From contig NZ_QFYS01000006.1 in assembly GCF_003254525.1 (NCBI RefSeq), forward strand, positions 186,001 through 250,000: a stretch of 64,000 nt of DNA, in the 5' to 3' direction. The notes below the pieces were generated by a model that was not told where the DNA came from, made no database searches, and saw only the letters and a program-made list of their open reading frames with translations. A program made the translations under genes and the position numbers. Source of the stretch: Phenylobacterium kunshanense (GTDB lineage: Bacteria > Pseudomonadota > Alphaproteobacteria > Caulobacterales > Caulobacteraceae). This document shows, piece after piece, positions 51,311-61,856 of the stretch. Every line of letters starts with the position of its first letter. Positions within the stretch are counted from its first letter, which is position 1.

Positions 51311-51811
51311 ATGAACGCGACTCGCCCCCTTCGCATCCTGGGCCTCGATCCCGGGCTCCGTCGCACCGGCTGGGGCGTCATCGCCTGCGAGGGCGCGCGG
51401 ATCAGCCATGTGGCCCATGGGGTGATCGCACCCAACGACAGCCTGCCCTTCTCAGAACGACTGCTCATCCTCTTCGAAGAGATCTCGGCCGTGGTCGCCG
51501 CCCACGCGCCGGACGAGGCGGCCGTGGAAGAGACCTTCATGAACACCAACGCCCAGTCGGCGCTGAAGCTGGGCCACGCCCGCGCCATGGCCCTGGTGGC
51601 GCCGGCCCGGGCGGGGCTCCCCGTCGCCGAGTACGCGGCCAGCGTGGTCAAGAAGGCGGTCGTGGGGACCGGCGGAGCCGACAAGGCCCAGGTCGGCTGG
51701 ATGATCGCCCGGCTGCTGCCCACCGCGGGCAAGACCAGCGCCGACGCCGCCGACGCCCTGGCCGTCGCCATCGCCCACGCCCACACCCGCAGCGCACGCC
51801 GGGTGGCCTGA
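51311..51811 (+). CDS. ruvC: Crossover junction endodeoxyribonuclease RuvC
   Basis: Holliday junction resolvase of 166 residues. Acidic active-site residues lie in ILGLDPGLRRTGWG (Asp), AVEETFMN (Glu) and the C-terminal DAADALAVAIAHAH (Asp pair). It cuts junctions that RuvAB moves. The ATG at 51311 starts at the conserved region; the frame is open upstream through the preceding gene on the other strand and is not used. It is separated from ruvA by a rhodanese gene in the opposite direction. Confidence 0.97.
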   Translation: MNATRPLRILGLDPGLRRTGWGVIACEGARISHVAHGVIAPNDSLPFSERLLILFEEISAVVAAHAPDEAAVEETFMNTNAQSALKLGHARAMALVAPARAGLPVAEYAASVVKKAVVGTGGADKAQVGWMIARLLPTAGKTSADAADALAVAIAHAHTRSARRVA

Positions 51812-51828
51812 CCGGCCGGGCCGAATTG

Positions 51829-52734
51829 TTAGGGCGCGTCCGCGCTGACGGCGCCGTCGCGGCGGGACCAGTCCTCGTATGAACCGTCGTACAGCAGCAC
51901 CTTCAGACCAAGGGACCGGGCCGCGAACAGCGTAGCCGAGGCCTGCTGGCCCACATGGCAGTAGGTGATGACGGTGTCGCCAGGCTTCACGCCGGCGGCC
52001 TTGAACCGCGCGGCCACCTCGTCCGCCGGCGCGAGCGTCAGGTCGGGCGTGGTGACGGAGACGAACGGCACGCTGCGGGCGCCGGGGATGTGGCCCGCCC
52101 TGTGGGGCCGCGCCGGCGTACCGCCGGCCTTCGCTCCGGAGTAGAATTCGGGCGCCCGCGCATCGACCACGGCGTAGCCCTTGGCGTCGGCGTGGCGCTG
52201 CACGAATGCCGCGTCCACGATCATGGGACGCATCTTCAGCGCGGAAAGCTTGCCGGGCTTCACCACCGGCGCCTCGCTGGAGAGCGGCAGGCCGGCTGCA
52301 CTCCAGGCCGGCAGCCCGCCCTCGAGCAGGCGCGTGCGTGCGCCGAGACCGGCCATGTCCAGAGTGAACACCACGCGCGTCGCGGACTGGATGCCGTCCT
52401 TCGTCGGGACGACCACGATGCGCGAGCGATCCGAGACGCCCAGCGCGGCGAGCCTGCCGCGAAGGGTCTCCGCATCCGGCATCTCAAGGATCAGGCTGTC
52501 CGGTCCCTGGGCCGGCGCCGCCACGTCGGCCAGGCTCACCAGCCGCGCCCCGGGGATGTGGCCCGCCGCGTAGCCCGCCTTGTCCCCGACCTGGAGGATC
52601 ACGAGGTCGGGATCGGCCAGCCGCTTCGCGAGCCACTGGGGCGAGGCCACCAGCCGATCCCGCGGGCTCCCCGCTGAGGCCGGAGCCGCAAACGCCAGCG
52701 TCAGGGCCAGCACCGCCAGGATCATGCGCATCAT
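51829..52734 (-). CDS. Exported two-domain rhodanese (sulfurtransferase)
   Basis: A periplasmic sulfurtransferase of 301 residues: signal peptide ([19 protein letters not shown]) and two rhodanese domains. The N-terminal one lacks the active cysteine ([12 protein letters not shown] at that place), and the C-terminal one has it in [13 protein letters not shown]. The active loop CHVGQQAS is of the thiosulfate sulfurtransferase kind. The start at 52734 has GGAGG five bases before it; an ATG 12 bases upstream is also possible. It is inserted between ruvC and ruvA on the opposite strand. Confidence 0.88.
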   Translation of the reverse strand: MMRMILAVLALTLAFAAPASAGSPRDRLVASPQWLAKRLADPDLVILQVGDKAGYAAGHIPGARLVSLADVAAPAQGPDSLILEMPDAETLRGRLAALGVSDRSRIVVVPTKDGIQSATRVVFTLDMAGLGARTRLLEGGLPAWSAAGLPLSSEAPVVKPGKLSALKMRPMIVDAAFVQRHADAKGYAVVDARAPEFYSGAKAGGTPARPHRAGHIPGARSVPFVSVTTPDLTLAPADEVAARFKAAGVKPGDTVITYCHVGQQASATLFAARSLGLKVLLYDGSYEDWSRRDGAVSADAP

Positions 52735-52888
52735 CACCGCCTCCATCCTCTGTGATCCTAGCCGCCCGAGCTGGCCAGATCACGCGCCGCATAAGCCGCG
52801 CATCATTCCCCCTGAGTCCGCCCTGCGGTACCTGTTGGGAACACATGCCGAACCTGATTCGCCCCTGCCGCCGTCGGGAGCGCGCCGC

Positions 52889-53503
52889 ATGATCGGGCGC
52901 CTGCGCGGAACCGTGGCCGAGATCGGGGAAGAGGAGGCCCTGATCGACGTGATGGGCGTGGGCTACGTCGCCCGTTGCGGCAGCCGCACGCTCTCGCGCC
53001 TGCCGGAGATCGGCCAGGAAGCCCTGCTGCATGTTGAAAGCCATTGGGGCGAACAGACCGGCCTGACCCTCTACGGCTTCCTGACCCGCGACGACCGGCA
53101 GGCCTTCGTGCTGCTCCGGACCATCCAGGGGGTGGGCCCAAAGGCGGCGCTGGCGGTGCTGGACGTCCTGCCGCCCGCCGAGCTCGCCGCCGCCGTGGCG
53201 CGCGACGACAAGGCCGCTGTGGCGCGGGCCAACGGCGTCGGGCCGAAACTCGCCCTGCGGATCGTCACCGAGCTGAAGGGTAAGCCGATCCACGACGGCC
53301 CTGTGGCGGCCTTCCACGCGACCATCCCCAGCGCCCAGCCCGCGAAGCCCTCGGCCTCGGGCGAGGCTGTCGCGGCGCTGATGGGCCTGGGCGTCGCCGA
53401 GCCCGCCGCCCGACGGGTCGTCGAAGCCGCCGCCGTCCGGCTGGGCGAGGACGCCGAGCCGCCCGCCCTGATCAAGGCGGCCCTGCAGGAGCTGGGACGG
53501 TGA
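52889..53503 (+). CDS. ruvA: Holliday junction branch migration protein RuvA
   Basis: A 204-residue protein with the OB-fold start [20 protein letters not shown], helix-hairpin-helix segments ([34 protein letters not shown]) and a C-terminal UBA-like domain III that contacts RuvB. It binds the four-way junction as a tetramer. The stop overlaps the ruvB start by four bases. Confidence 0.97.
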   Translation: MIGRLRGTVAEIGEEEALIDVMGVGYVARCGSRTLSRLPEIGQEALLHVESHWGEQTGLTLYGFLTRDDRQAFVLLRTIQGVGPKAALAVLDVLPPAELAAAVARDDKAAVARANGVGPKLALRIVTELKGKPIHDGPVAAFHATIPSAQPAKPSASGEAVAALMGLGVAEPAARRVVEAAAVRLGEDAEPPALIKAALQELGR

Positions 53504-54528
53504 CCCGCATCGTCTCGGGCGACGCTCAGCCGTTCGAGCCGACGGACAAGGCGCTGCGCCCCCAGACGCTCGCCGAGTTCGTCGGCCAGCAGCAGGCCAA
53601 GGCCAACCTGTCGATCTTCATCGAAGCGGCCAAGCAGCGGGCCGAGGCGCTGGACCATGTGCTGCTGTTCGGACCGCCGGGCCTCGGCAAGACCACCCTC
53701 GCCCAGATCGTCGCCCGCGAACTCGGCGTGAACTTCCGCGCCACGTCGGGGCCCGTGCTCGCCAAGGCCGGCGACCTCGCGGCCATCCTGACGAACCTCG
53801 AACCGCGCGACGTCCTCTTCATCGACGAGATCCATCGCCTGGCCGCCAACGTGGAGGAAATCCTCTATCCGGCGATGGAGGATCATGTCCTCGACCTGGT
53901 GATCGGCGAAGGCCCGTCGGCGCGATCGATCCGCATCGACCTCGCGCCGTTCACCCTGGTCGCCGCCACCACCCGCGCGGGCCTCCTGGCCACGCCCTTG
54001 CGCGACCGCTTCGGCATCCCGATCCGCCTGGAATTCTACACTCACGAGGAACTGCAGAAGGTGCTGATGGGCGCCGCGGCCAAGATGGGCATGGCGCTGA
54101 CGCCCGAGGGCGCGCTGGAGATCGCCGCCCGCTCGCGGGGCACGCCACGGGTGGCCGGGCGGCTCCTCCGCCGGGTCCGTGACTTCGCCGCCGCCGACGG
54201 CGCCGAGGTCGTGGGCCGGGCGGCGGCCGCCTCGGCGCTTGCCCGCCTGGATGTGGACGAACAGGGCCTGGACGCCCTGGACCGCCGCTACCTGCGGGCT
54301 CTGATCGAGAACTACGCCGGCGGTCCGGCGGGGGTGGAGACCTTGGCCTATGCGATCGCCGAGGCTCGCGACGCGGTCGAGGACGTGATCGAGCCGTTCC
54401 TGCTGCAGCAGGGCTTCATCCAGCGCACGCCGCGCGGCCGGATGGCCTGCGCCAAGGCCTACGACCACCTTGGCCTCGCCGCCCCGAAGGGCGTCGGCCA
54501 GCCGCCGGCCGGAGACCTCTTCGAATGA
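53500..54528 (+). CDS. ruvB: Holliday junction branch migration DNA helicase RuvB
   Basis: Hexameric AAA+ motor of 342 residues. Walker A is [13 protein letters not shown], Walker B FIDEIHRL, sensor 1 [10 protein letters not shown], and the winged-helix DNA-binding end is [17 protein letters not shown]. The GTG start at 53500 overlaps the ruvA stop (GTGA); its own stop overlaps ybgC (ATGA). Confidence 0.98.
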   Translation: MTRIVSGDAQPFEPTDKALRPQTLAEFVGQQQAKANLSIFIEAAKQRAEALDHVLLFGPPGLGKTTLAQIVARELGVNFRATSGPVLAKAGDLAAILTNLEPRDVLFIDEIHRLAANVEEILYPAMEDHVLDLVIGEGPSARSIRIDLAPFTLVAATTRAGLLATPLRDRFGIPIRLEFYTHEELQKVLMGAAAKMGMALTPEGALEIAARSRGTPRVAGRLLRRVRDFAAADGAEVVGRAAAASALARLDVDEQGLDALDRRYLRALIENYAGGPAGVETLAYAIAEARDAVEDVIEPFLLQQGFIQRTPRGRMACAKAYDHLGLAAPKGVGQPPAGDLFE

Positions 54529-54965
54529 ACGCCGAGCCCAGCGCCGGCTGGGTGGACGGCCGCGAGCACGTCCTGCCGGTCCGGATCTACTATGAGGACA
54601 CCGACTTCACCGGCGTCGTCTATCACGCCAACTACCTGCGCTATTTCGAGCGGGGCCGGAGCGACTTCCTGCGGGTGATGGGCGTCAGCCATCAGGCCCT
54701 GCTGGCCCAGAACGCCGCCTTCACCGTCACCCGGATCGAGGTGGACTATCGGCGCGCGGCCCGCGTGGACGACGCCCTCCTGGTCCGCACCACCTACGAT
54801 GCGGTGAAGGGGCCGCGGCTGTTCATCGGCCAACGCATCCTGCGCGGCGAGGAGCTGATCGCCGAGGCGGTGGTCCAGGCCGCCTGCATCGACGCCGCCG
54901 GCCGTGCGCGCCGGCCGCCGGCCGGGCTGACCGAAGCGATCACGCCCTACCTCGCCGCGCCATAA
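54525..54965 (+). CDS. ybgC: Tol-Pal associated acyl-CoA thioesterase
   Basis: Hot-dog-fold thioesterase of 146 residues with the family motif [20 protein letters not shown] (Asp is catalytic), as in YbgC. It is thought to act on short acyl-CoA or acyl-ACP thioesters in the inner membrane region together with the Tol system. It joins ruvB by a four-base overlap and precedes tolQ by 49 bases. Confidence 0.95.
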   Translation: MNAEPSAGWVDGREHVLPVRIYYEDTDFTGVVYHANYLRYFERGRSDFLRVMGVSHQALLAQNAAFTVTRIEVDYRRAARVDDALLVRTTYDAVKGPRLFIGQRILRGEELIAEAVVQAACIDAAGRARRPPAGLTEAITPYLAAP

Positions 54966-55014
54966 GTTCGCCACCTAAGCCCGCCAACCAGAGCCGAGAC
55001 GACCAGGAGACACG

Positions 55015-55719
55015 ATGGACCCGGCCACCGCCGTCAGCCCCGAGAGCTTCAGCATGGTGTCGCTGTTCCTGCGCGCCGACTGGGTCGTGAAACTGGTGAT
55101 GATCGGCCTGGCGCTCGCCTCGCTCTGGTCGTGGACGATCATCATCGACAAGCTGGTGAAGTTCGCCCGCCTCAACCGCGAGGCCGACCGGTTCGAAGAC
55201 GCCGTCGCCTCGGGCCGCAGCCTGGAGGAGGTCGCCGCCGAAGCCGGGGAACGACCGAAGCACGCCCTGCCCCGCATGTTGCAGGGCGCCCTGAAGGAGT
55301 GGCGGGAGTCCCGCGCCAAGGGGTCGGCCAGCGAGGGCCAGATCGCGCTGCTGATCCAGCGCATCGACCGTCAGCTCGACACCACCATCGCGCGCGAGGC
55401 GGCGCAGGTCGAAGCCGGCCTCGGCTCGTTGGCCATCGTCGCCACGGCCTCGCCGTTCGTCGGCCTGTTCGGGACCGTCTGGGGGATCATGGGGTCCTTC
55501 CAGGCCATCGCCATCCAGAAGAACACGTCGCTGGCCGTGGTCGCGCCCTCGATAGCCGAGGCCCTGTTCGCCACCGCCATCGGTCTCGTCGCCGCCATCC
55601 CGGCCTACATCTTCTACAACAGCTTCTCGACCGCTGCGGGAAAGTACGCGGCCCGCCTCGAAGGCTTCGCCGACGACCTCTCCACCGCCATCCAGCGGCG
55701 GCTGGCGGAGCGGGCCTGA
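55015..55719 (+). CDS. tolQ: Tol-Pal system proton channel TolQ
   Basis: Inner-membrane protein of 234 residues with three membrane helices (about 18-40, 135-160, 170-195); LGSLAIVATASPFVGLFGTV with WGIMGSF is the conserved MotA/TolQ/ExbB segment. With TolR it uses the proton gradient to drive TolA for outer membrane constriction at division. The ATG at 55015 follows AGGAGACACG. Confidence 0.97.
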   Translation: MDPATAVSPESFSMVSLFLRADWVVKLVMIGLALASLWSWTIIIDKLVKFARLNREADRFEDAVASGRSLEEVAAEAGERPKHALPRMLQGALKEWRESRAKGSASEGQIALLIQRIDRQLDTTIAREAAQVEAGLGSLAIVATASPFVGLFGTVWGIMGSFQAIAIQKNTSLAVVAPSIAEALFATAIGLVAAIPAYIFYNSFSTAAGKYAARLEGFADDLSTAIQRRLAERA

Positions 55720-55720
55720 T

Positions 55721-56230
55721 ATGGCGCTCTCGGCCAACGACGCCTTCGCGGCAGGCGGCGGCGCGAAGCGGCGGCGACGCTACGGGCGCGGGCGGCGCGG
55801 CGCGCTCAGCGAGATCAACGTCACGCCCCTGGTCGACGTGATGCTGGTGCTGCTGATCATCTTCATGATCTCGGCGCCTCTGCTCACCGCCGGCGTCCCC
55901 GTGGAGCTGCCCAAGACCGAGGCCGGCGCCATGCAGGACGTGCCCGACCCGATCACCATCTCCATCCGTTCGGACGGCCGCCTCTATGTGGGCGAGACCG
56001 AGACGCCCTTCGCCAGCCTGTCGCCCCGCCTCAAGGAAATGGCCAGCGACACCACCCGTCCCATCTATGTCCGCGCTGACGGGCGGGCGAGCTACGAGGT
56101 CGTGGCGCGGGTGATGGCCTCGCTTTCCACGTCGGGCTTCACCTCGATCAACCTGATCACCGACACCGGCGGCCCATCCTCGGGCAGCGAAGGCTCCGAC
56201 GCGACGGCGGGGGAGGAGGCCGCTCCGTGA
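55721..56230 (+). CDS. tolR: Tol-Pal system protein TolR
   Basis: ExbD/TolR protein of 169 residues. A single membrane helix contains the essential aspartate, Asp39, in EINVTPLVDVMLVLLIIFMI. The periplasmic part is the usual beta-alpha domain, followed by a serine/glycine-rich acidic tail (GGPSSGSEGSDATAGEEAA), longer than in enteric TolR. It starts one base after the tolQ stop. Confidence 0.97.
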   Translation: MALSANDAFAAGGGAKRRRRYGRGRRGALSEINVTPLVDVMLVLLIIFMISAPLLTAGVPVELPKTEAGAMQDVPDPITISIRSDGRLYVGETETPFASLSPRLKEMASDTTRPIYVRADGRASYEVVARVMASLSTSGFTSINLITDTGGPSSGSEGSDATAGEEAAP

Positions 56231-57027
56231 CGACGGCCCGCGCCCGGCGGTTCGAGGTCTCCCCGGCGGCGCTCGGCTCCATCGCCCTGCACGCGGCGGT
56301 GGCGGCTGCGTTCATGGTGAGCTGGGGCAGTCGGGACCTGAAGGTCGGATCGGTGGTGCCGGTGACGATCGTTTCGAGCGCGCCCGACGTCGACACCCGT
56401 CCTGCCGTCCAGGGTCCTGAGACGCTGACGGCGCAGACCGAGGAGCCGGTGGCCGAGGCGCCGCCTGAGCCGGCCCCGCCACCGCCGCAACCCGCGCCCC
56501 CGCCGCCCTCGCCCAAGGCCGCGCCCAAGCCCGCCGAGAAGGCCCCCGCCCCCGCCCCAAAAGCGGCCGCGAAGCCGGCGGAGAAGAGCCTGGACCTGGA
56601 CGCCCTCGCCGCCAGCCTGACGCGGCCGGCCCGGAACGCGCCCCAGCGCCCATCCTCGGCCGCCCAGGGCGCCAGCCGCCCCGAGACCGCCCCCGTCGCA
56701 CGCCAGACCACCGGCTCCGGTCTCGCCGCCGGCGCGGCGCTGCAGGGCCTGGCCGAGGAGCTCCAGCGTCGATGGAACCCGAACTGCGAGGTCGAGGGCG
56801 GACGCGACGTCCTGGTCCGCGTGACGTTCCGCCTGGGCGTCGGCGGCCAGGTGGTCGGTGACGTGAGTTCGGAGATCAGGGGCGCACGCACGCCGGTCTC
56901 CCAGGCCGCCGCCGAGCGCGCCGTGCGCGCCGTCTATGCGGCCGCGCCCTTCCGGGGCTTGCCCCGCGAATTCTACGGCGACCGCATCGCGGTCAACTTC
57001 AACGCCCGAGAGGCCTGCGACCGATGA
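56227..57027 (+). CDS. tolA: Tol-Pal system protein TolA (TonB-like)
   Basis: A 266-residue protein with an N-terminal membrane helix ([18 protein letters not shown]), a long proline/alanine/lysine-rich periplasmic rod (about residues 75-150) and a C-terminal TolA domain with two cysteines ([16 protein letters not shown]). It connects the TolQR motor to Pal/TolB. The rod is shorter and richer in proline than in E. coli. The GTG start overlaps the tolR stop. Confidence 0.9.
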   Translation: MTTARARRFEVSPAALGSIALHAAVAAAFMVSWGSRDLKVGSVVPVTIVSSAPDVDTRPAVQGPETLTAQTEEPVAEAPPEPAPPPPQPAPPPPSPKAAPKPAEKAPAPAPKAAAKPAEKSLDLDALAASLTRPARNAPQRPSSAAQGASRPETAPVARQTTGSGLAAGAALQGLAEELQRRWNPNCEVEGGRDVLVRVTFRLGVGGQVVGDVSSEIRGARTPVSQAAAERAVRAVYAAAPFRGLPREFYGDRIAVNFNAREACDR

Positions 57028-58346
57028 CCAAGACCGCCCGCAGCCACGCCGGCCAGATCATGGCCCTGCTGTTCTCGCTGCTCTGCGCGATCACGGCGCT
57101 CGCGCTGGCGAGCCCTGCCCGCGCGGAGATCGAGATCAACGTCAACCGCGCCGACGTCCAGCCCCTGCCCATCGCCGTACCGGCCTTCGGCGGCGGCCAG
57201 GTCGGCGCCGACGTCTCGCAGGTGATCGCCGCCAACCTGCAGCGCTCGGGCCTGTTCCGGCCGCTGGACCCTGCCAGCTTCATCGAGAAGGACCTCACCG
57301 CCGCCGTCCAGCCGCGCTTCGGCGACTGGAAGACGATCAACGCCCAGGCCCTGGTCAACGGCCAGGTCACTGTCGAGGGTGGCCGCCTGCGGGTGGACTT
57401 CCGCCTGTGGGACGTGTTCGCCGAGCAGCAGCTCCTGGGCCTGCAGTTCACCTCCAGCCCTGAGAACTGGCGCCGCGTGGCGCACAAGATCTCGGACGCG
57501 GTCTACGAGCGGCTGACCGGCGAGAAGGGCTATTTCGACACCCGCGTGGTGTTCGTCGCCGAGAGCGGCGCGCGCGGAAAGACGATCAAGCGCCTCGCCA
57601 TCATGGATCAGGACGGCGCAAACCCCAGCTACCTGACAGGCGGCGACTCCATCGTGATGACGCCGCGCTTCTCGCCCACCAGCCAGGAAATCACCTACAT
57701 GGCGCTGCGGCCGGATTCGGCCTCCGTCTATCTCTACAACCTGGAGAGCGGCCGGCGGGAAAGCCTGGGGTCGTTCCAGGGCATGGTCTTCGCACCGCGC
57801 TTCTCCCCCGACGGCGGCCGCGTCGCATTCTCGGTCGAGCGGGGCGGCAACAGCGACATCTATGTGATGAACCTGTCGAACCGTTCCTCCAGCCGACTGA
57901 CCTCGGACCCATCCATCGACACCTCGCCGTCGTTCTCGCCCGACGGCGCGCGGATCGTGTTCAACTCGGACCGCTCGGGATCGCCGCAGCTCTACGTCAT
58001 GGGCGCGGACGGCTCGGGCGCGCGGCGGATCTCGAACGGCGGCGGGCGCTATACGACGCCGGTGTGGAGCCCGACCGGCGAGTTCATCGCCTTCACCAAG
58101 CAGGCCGGCGGCCAGTTCCATATCGGCGTGATGCGGCCCGACGGCTCGGACGAGCGGCTGCTGACCACCAGCTATCTGGACGAAGGCCCGACCTGGGCGC
58201 CCAATGGCCGGGTTCTGATGTTCTCGCGTGAAACCCCCGGCGGCCCGCCCAAGTTATGGAGCGTGGATGTCACGGGCCGGATCCTTCAGCCAATGCCTTA
58301 TCCCGGGGCGGGATCGGATCCAGCATGGTCGCCTTTGCTTAACTAG
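57024..58346 (+). CDS. tolB: Tol-Pal system beta-propeller protein TolB
   Basis: Periplasmic protein of 440 residues: signal peptide ([16 protein letters not shown]), an N-terminal alpha/beta domain, and a six-bladed propeller with repeats such as [42 protein letters not shown] and [14 protein letters not shown]. It binds Pal and TolA. It overlaps tolA by four bases (ATGA). Confidence 0.97.
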   Translation: MTKTARSHAGQIMALLFSLLCAITALALASPARAEIEINVNRADVQPLPIAVPAFGGGQVGADVSQVIAANLQRSGLFRPLDPASFIEKDLTAAVQPRFGDWKTINAQALVNGQVTVEGGRLRVDFRLWDVFAEQQLLGLQFTSSPENWRRVAHKISDAVYERLTGEKGYFDTRVVFVAESGARGKTIKRLAIMDQDGANPSYLTGGDSIVMTPRFSPTSQEITYMALRPDSASVYLYNLESGRRESLGSFQGMVFAPRFSPDGGRVAFSVERGGNSDIYVMNLSNRSSSRLTSDPSIDTSPSFSPDGARIVFNSDRSGSPQLYVMGADGSGARRISNGGGRYTTPVWSPTGEFIAFTKQAGGQFHIGVMRPDGSDERLLTTSYLDEGPTWAPNGRVLMFSRETPGGPPKLWSVDVTGRILQPMPYPGAGSDPAWSPLLN

Positions 58347-58413
58347 TCTTGCGCCCCAATCCCGCCCGATACATCTCGATAGTGATTCGCAACCTCGACC
58401 GCAGGAGACCCAG

Positions 58414-58974
58414 ATGGTCCGCAGCTTGAACGGCTACACCCTGGTCCGGCTCGCCCTTGTGGGCGTCGCCGCCACTTCGCTGGCGGCCTGCGCCAAGAAG
58501 GCCCAGCCCACTTACCCGGTGCAGCAGCCGCCGGCCCAGACCCAACCGCAGACACCGCTGCCCCCCGGCCCCGGTCCGGTGGACCAGCAGTCGACGGCCC
58601 CGGTCCCGGGCTCGGCCCAGGACTTCGTCGTCAACGTGGGTGACCGGGTCTATTTCGACACCGACTCGCACGACATCCGCGCCGACGCCCAGCCGATCCT
58701 GGACGCCCAGGCCGGCTGGCTGCGCCAGTACGGTTCGGTCCGCGTGCGCATCGAGGGGAACGCCGACGAGCGCGGCACGCGGGAATACAACCTCGCCCTC
58801 GGCGCACGCCGCGCCAATTCGGTGCGCGAGTTCCTCGTGAACCGCGGCATCGCGGCCGACCGCATCGCCACCATCTCGTTCGGCAAGGAGCAGCCGCTCG
58901 ACGCCGGCAGCGGCGAGGAGGCCTGGCAGAAGAACCGGAACGCCCGCACCGCCATCGTCTCCGGCGCCCGCTAG
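58414..58974 (+). CDS. pal: Peptidoglycan-associated lipoprotein Pal
   Basis: Outer-membrane lipoprotein of 186 residues: lipobox SLAAC (Cys26), a proline/glutamine-rich linker and an OmpA-like domain with the peptidoglycan-binding EGNADERGTREYNLALGARR. The start at 58414 has GGAGA six bases upstream. A 67-base gap after tolB may hold its own promoter. Confidence 0.97.
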   Translation: MVRSLNGYTLVRLALVGVAATSLAACAKKAQPTYPVQQPPAQTQPQTPLPPGPGPVDQQSTAPVPGSAQDFVVNVGDRVYFDTDSHDIRADAQPILDAQAGWLRQYGSVRVRIEGNADERGTREYNLALGARRANSVREFLVNRGIAADRIATISFGKEQPLDAGSGEEAWQKNRNARTAIVSGAR

Positions 58975-58981
58975 CCCGACG

Positions 58982-59824
58982 ATGCGCGCACGACTCTCCC
59001 TGATCCTGGCCGCGCTCACCGTCCTCGCGACGGCGGGTCCGGCCGTGGCGCAGACACCGCTGCCCGAAGCCGCGGTCGATCCGCTCGACGCCCGCGACGC
59101 CCGGCGGGTGGAGCGGATGGAGAAGATCGTTCGCGAGCTGCGATCCATCGTCTTCCAGCTGCGCGACTCCGGGAAGCCGGTCGTCGTGCAGCCGGCGGAC
59201 ACCGACGCCCGCATGCTGGAGATGGGCGAGCGCCTGAAGGACCTCGAAGAGACCCTCCGGCGCCTTAACGGGTCCCTCGAGACAACCACCTTCGACCTCG
59301 ACCAGGCGAAGCGGGAGAACGCCGCCCTGAAGGCCCAGGTCCAGGCCCTGTCGGACAAGCTGGCGAAGATCGAGGGTGATCTCGCGGCGGGTGCGACGCC
59401 TGCCGCCGCAGAGGCCGCAACCGCGGTCCCCGCCGGCGATCCTGCCAAGGACTTCACCGAGGCGCGGCAGCTTATGCTGGCGGGCGATTACGACGCCGCC
59501 GAAGCCGCCTTCTCGGCCTATGTGGCGAACCATGCCGACGCGCCCCGCGCCCCCGAGGCCAGCTACTGGTGGGGCAAGACGCTCAGCGTCCGCGGCGCCC
59601 ACGCCGACGCCGCCAAGGCCTACATCGGGGCCATCCGCGGCTGGCCCCAGACTTCGTGGGCGCCCGACGCCGTGGTCGAGCTCTCTCGGTCTCTCGTCGC
59701 GCTCAAGAAGCCGGCCGACGCCTGCCAGACCCTGGCCGAGTTCACCCGCCGCTACCCGAAGGCGCCGGCCAACGTGGCAAGCCGCGCTGCGGCGACCCGC
59801 ACCCAGGCGAAGTGCGCGGCCTAG
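58982..59824 (+). CDS. ybgF: Tol-Pal system protein YbgF (CpoB)
   Basis: Periplasmic protein of 280 residues: signal peptide (LILAALTVLATAGPAVAQ), a coiled-coil segment (about 35-130: MEKIVRELRSIVFQLRDSG; MGERLKDLEETLRRLNGSLE) and C-terminal tetratricopeptide repeats (DFTEARQLMLAGDYDAAEAA). It coordinates peptidoglycan synthesis with Tol at division. The tilS start lies inside its last codons. Confidence 0.95.
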   Translation: MRARLSLILAALTVLATAGPAVAQTPLPEAAVDPLDARDARRVERMEKIVRELRSIVFQLRDSGKPVVVQPADTDARMLEMGERLKDLEETLRRLNGSLETTTFDLDQAKRENAALKAQVQALSDKLAKIEGDLAAGATPAAAEAATAVPAGDPAKDFTEARQLMLAGDYDAAEAAFSAYVANHADAPRAPEASYWWGKTLSVRGAHADAAKAYIGAIRGWPQTSWAPDAVVELSRSLVALKKPADACQTLAEFTRRYPKAPANVASRAAATRTQAKCAA

Positions 59825-61011
59825 AGGCCGCCGTCCGAGCGGTCCTCGACCGACGCCTCCGGCGATCCGGCCCGCCCCTTGCCGTCGCCCTGTCGGGGGG
59901 CGGAGACTCCCTGGCGCTGACGCTCATGGCGGACGCCTGGGCGCACGCGCAGGGTCGCGAGCTCGTCATCCTGACCGTGGATCATGGCTTGCGGCCCGAA
60001 AGCGTCACCTGGACGGAACGCTGCGCCGGCCTGGCCGCGCGGCTTGGCCGACGCTTCGAGGCGGCGGTCTGGACAGGCGAGAAGCCGACGACCGGTCTGC
60101 CGGCCGCGGCCCGGTCTGCCCGGCACCGCCTGCTGGCGGAGGCGACACGCCGCGCCGGCGCCAAGGTGCTGCTGATGGGCCACACGGCCGACGACGTCAG
60201 CGAGGCCGCCGCTATGAGAGCCGCCGGGTCGACCACCCCCTCGCCGCGCGAATGGTCCCCCTCGCCAGCCTGGCCGGAGGGTCGGGGGATCTTCGTCCTT
60301 CGCCCCCTGCTCGGGGTCTCGCGCGCCGACCTCAGAAGCTGGCTCGAGGCGCGCGGCGAAACCTGGATCGAAGACCCTGCAAACGACGATCCGCGCTTCG
60401 CCCGCAGCCGCGCGCGAGCGGCCGGCGCGCCCTGGGTCGAGCCAGTGGACGAGGAGCCCCCCCTCGCGCTCGCGGCTCTCGCGTCGGAGGCGGGCGGGGT
60501 CATCAGCCTGCCGCGAAGCGCCCTGGCGGCTGCATCCGAGCCCGAGGTCACGCGGCTGGTGTCCTTGGCGACCGTCTGTGCAGGCGGCGGCTCCCACCTC
60601 CCGGCGGCGAGCCGGGTCGCGCGCCTTGCGGCGGCCTTGCGAGACGGCGACCCCGTGGTCGCAACCCTGGCCGGCGCGCGCGTCGAAGCCGACAGCGCGG
60701 AGTTTCGGGTTTTCCGCGAAGCCGGCGAGGCCCGACGGGGGGGACTCGCCGACGGGATACGCCCCTGCGTTTGGGACGGCCGCTTCGAGCTGCATGGCGA
60801 CGGTCCCGTGCGGCGGCTCGCCGGCGCAGCCCGGCGGCTGTCGCCCACGGAACGGGCCAGCCTGCGCGGCCTGCCGCCGGCCGCGCGGGGCGCACTGCCG
60901 ATCTCTATGGATGACGGCGCCGCGAGGCTCCTCGCCGCTGCCGAAACGCCCAGCCTGGTGGGCGCGCGGCTGCGCGCCGCCGCGGGCCTGATTCAGCGCG
61001 AGCCCGACTGA
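59812..61011 (+). CDS. tilS: tRNA(Ile)-lysidine synthase TilS
   Basis: Enzyme of 399 residues that puts lysine on C34 of tRNA-Ile so that it reads AUA. The PP-loop is VALSGGGDSLALTLMA, the later HTADD and the family motif DPANDDPRFARSRAR follow. The GTG start at 59812 overlaps the cpoB end by 13 bases. The C-terminal TilS domain is divergent. In Caulobacter ftsH usually follows; here a hydrolase on the other strand ends inside the gene's last 19 bases. Confidence 0.94.
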   Translation: MRGLEAAVRAVLDRRLRRSGPPLAVALSGGGDSLALTLMADAWAHAQGRELVILTVDHGLRPESVTWTERCAGLAARLGRRFEAAVWTGEKPTTGLPAAARSARHRLLAEATRRAGAKVLLMGHTADDVSEAAAMRAAGSTTPSPREWSPSPAWPEGRGIFVLRPLLGVSRADLRSWLEARGETWIEDPANDDPRFARSRARAAGAPWVEPVDEEPPLALAALASEAGGVISLPRSALAAASEPEVTRLVSLATVCAGGGSHLPAASRVARLAAALRDGDPVVATLAGARVEADSAEFRVFREAGEARRGGLADGIRPCVWDGRFELHGDGPVRRLAGAARRLSPTERASLRGLPPAARGALPISMDDGAARLLAAAETPSLVGARLRAAAGLIQREPD

Positions 61012-61856
61012 AGCACGTGCTCGACGCCGCGGACGACGGCGTCCGCGTAGCGGGGGCCCAGCAGGTTGGCGTGGGTCGCCGCTTCCACGTGTTCGACGTA
61101 GCCGCTCCGCGAGCGCCGCGCCGGCGCTTCCTGAATGTGCTTGAGCGCCCGGCGTGACCTGACGGCCCCGGCGGTCACCACGGCGACGGGCAGGTCCGTA
61201 GGCAGGTCGATGGCCCCGGCCATGACGGATGTCGCCGGCCAGCACATGACCTCCGCGGCCGCCGCGTGGGCGTGGGGCGCTGAGGCGTGGATACGCCGCT
61301 TCTCGGCCGCCGACGCCCCGGGCAGGCCGATCAGGTTGCCGCTGACGTAGGAGACCGGAACCATCAGCCCGACCTTCGCGCCATAGCTCACCGCCTGCAG
61401 CACCCGTCCGAAGCCCCGGATCGCGGCGGGCCCACCGGGAAGACTGAAGACGTCCGGCGTCACCGCATCCACCAGCACGAGGCCGGTCAGGTCGCGCTCC
61501 CGCTCAAGCGCGAAGAGGCGGACCATCAGCCCGCCCATGGAGTGTCCGCACAGCAGGATGGGGCCGGCCTCGCCCAGCACCCCCAGCAAGGCTTCCAGGT
61601 CGTCGTTGATCGACCGGCCGTCGCGGGGCGCCGGACCAGGGTCGGAGTGGCCAAGGCCGGCACGATCGTAGGACAGGCTGCGAAGGCCCTTCTGAGCCAG
61701 CTTCTCCTGCACGACCGCCCAGTCCGTGGCGCAGCCGAAGGCGCCGTGCTCGCACACGATCAGGGGATGATCGCTGGACGATGGCCCGGCGCGGACCGTA
61801 CGCAACGCGCGGCCGCCGATGTCCACACGCTGGCCCCGGTAGGTTGGCGGGCTCAA
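60993..61856 (-). CDS. Alpha/beta hydrolase
   Basis: A 287-residue hydrolase with the oxyanion region VCEHGAFGCATDW, nucleophile elbow GHSMGGLMV and a C-terminal histidine in HVEAATHANLLGP. The TTG start at 61856 overlaps the TGA of the M23 gene (TTGA), so the two are translated together. Its last 19 bases overlap tilS in the convergent direction. The substrate is unknown. Confidence 0.86.
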   Translation of the reverse strand: MSPPTYRGQRVDIGGRALRTVRAGPSSSDHPLIVCEHGAFGCATDWAVVQEKLAQKGLRSLSYDRAGLGHSDPGPAPRDGRSINDDLEALLGVLGEAGPILLCGHSMGGLMVRLFALERERDLTGLVLVDAVTPDVFSLPGGPAAIRGFGRVLQAVSYGAKVGLMVPVSYVSGNLIGLPGASAAEKRRIHASAPHAHAAAAEVMCWPATSVMAGAIDLPTDLPVAVVTAGAVRSRRALKHIQEAPARRSRSGYVEHVEAATHANLLGPRYADAVVRGVEHVLQSGSR

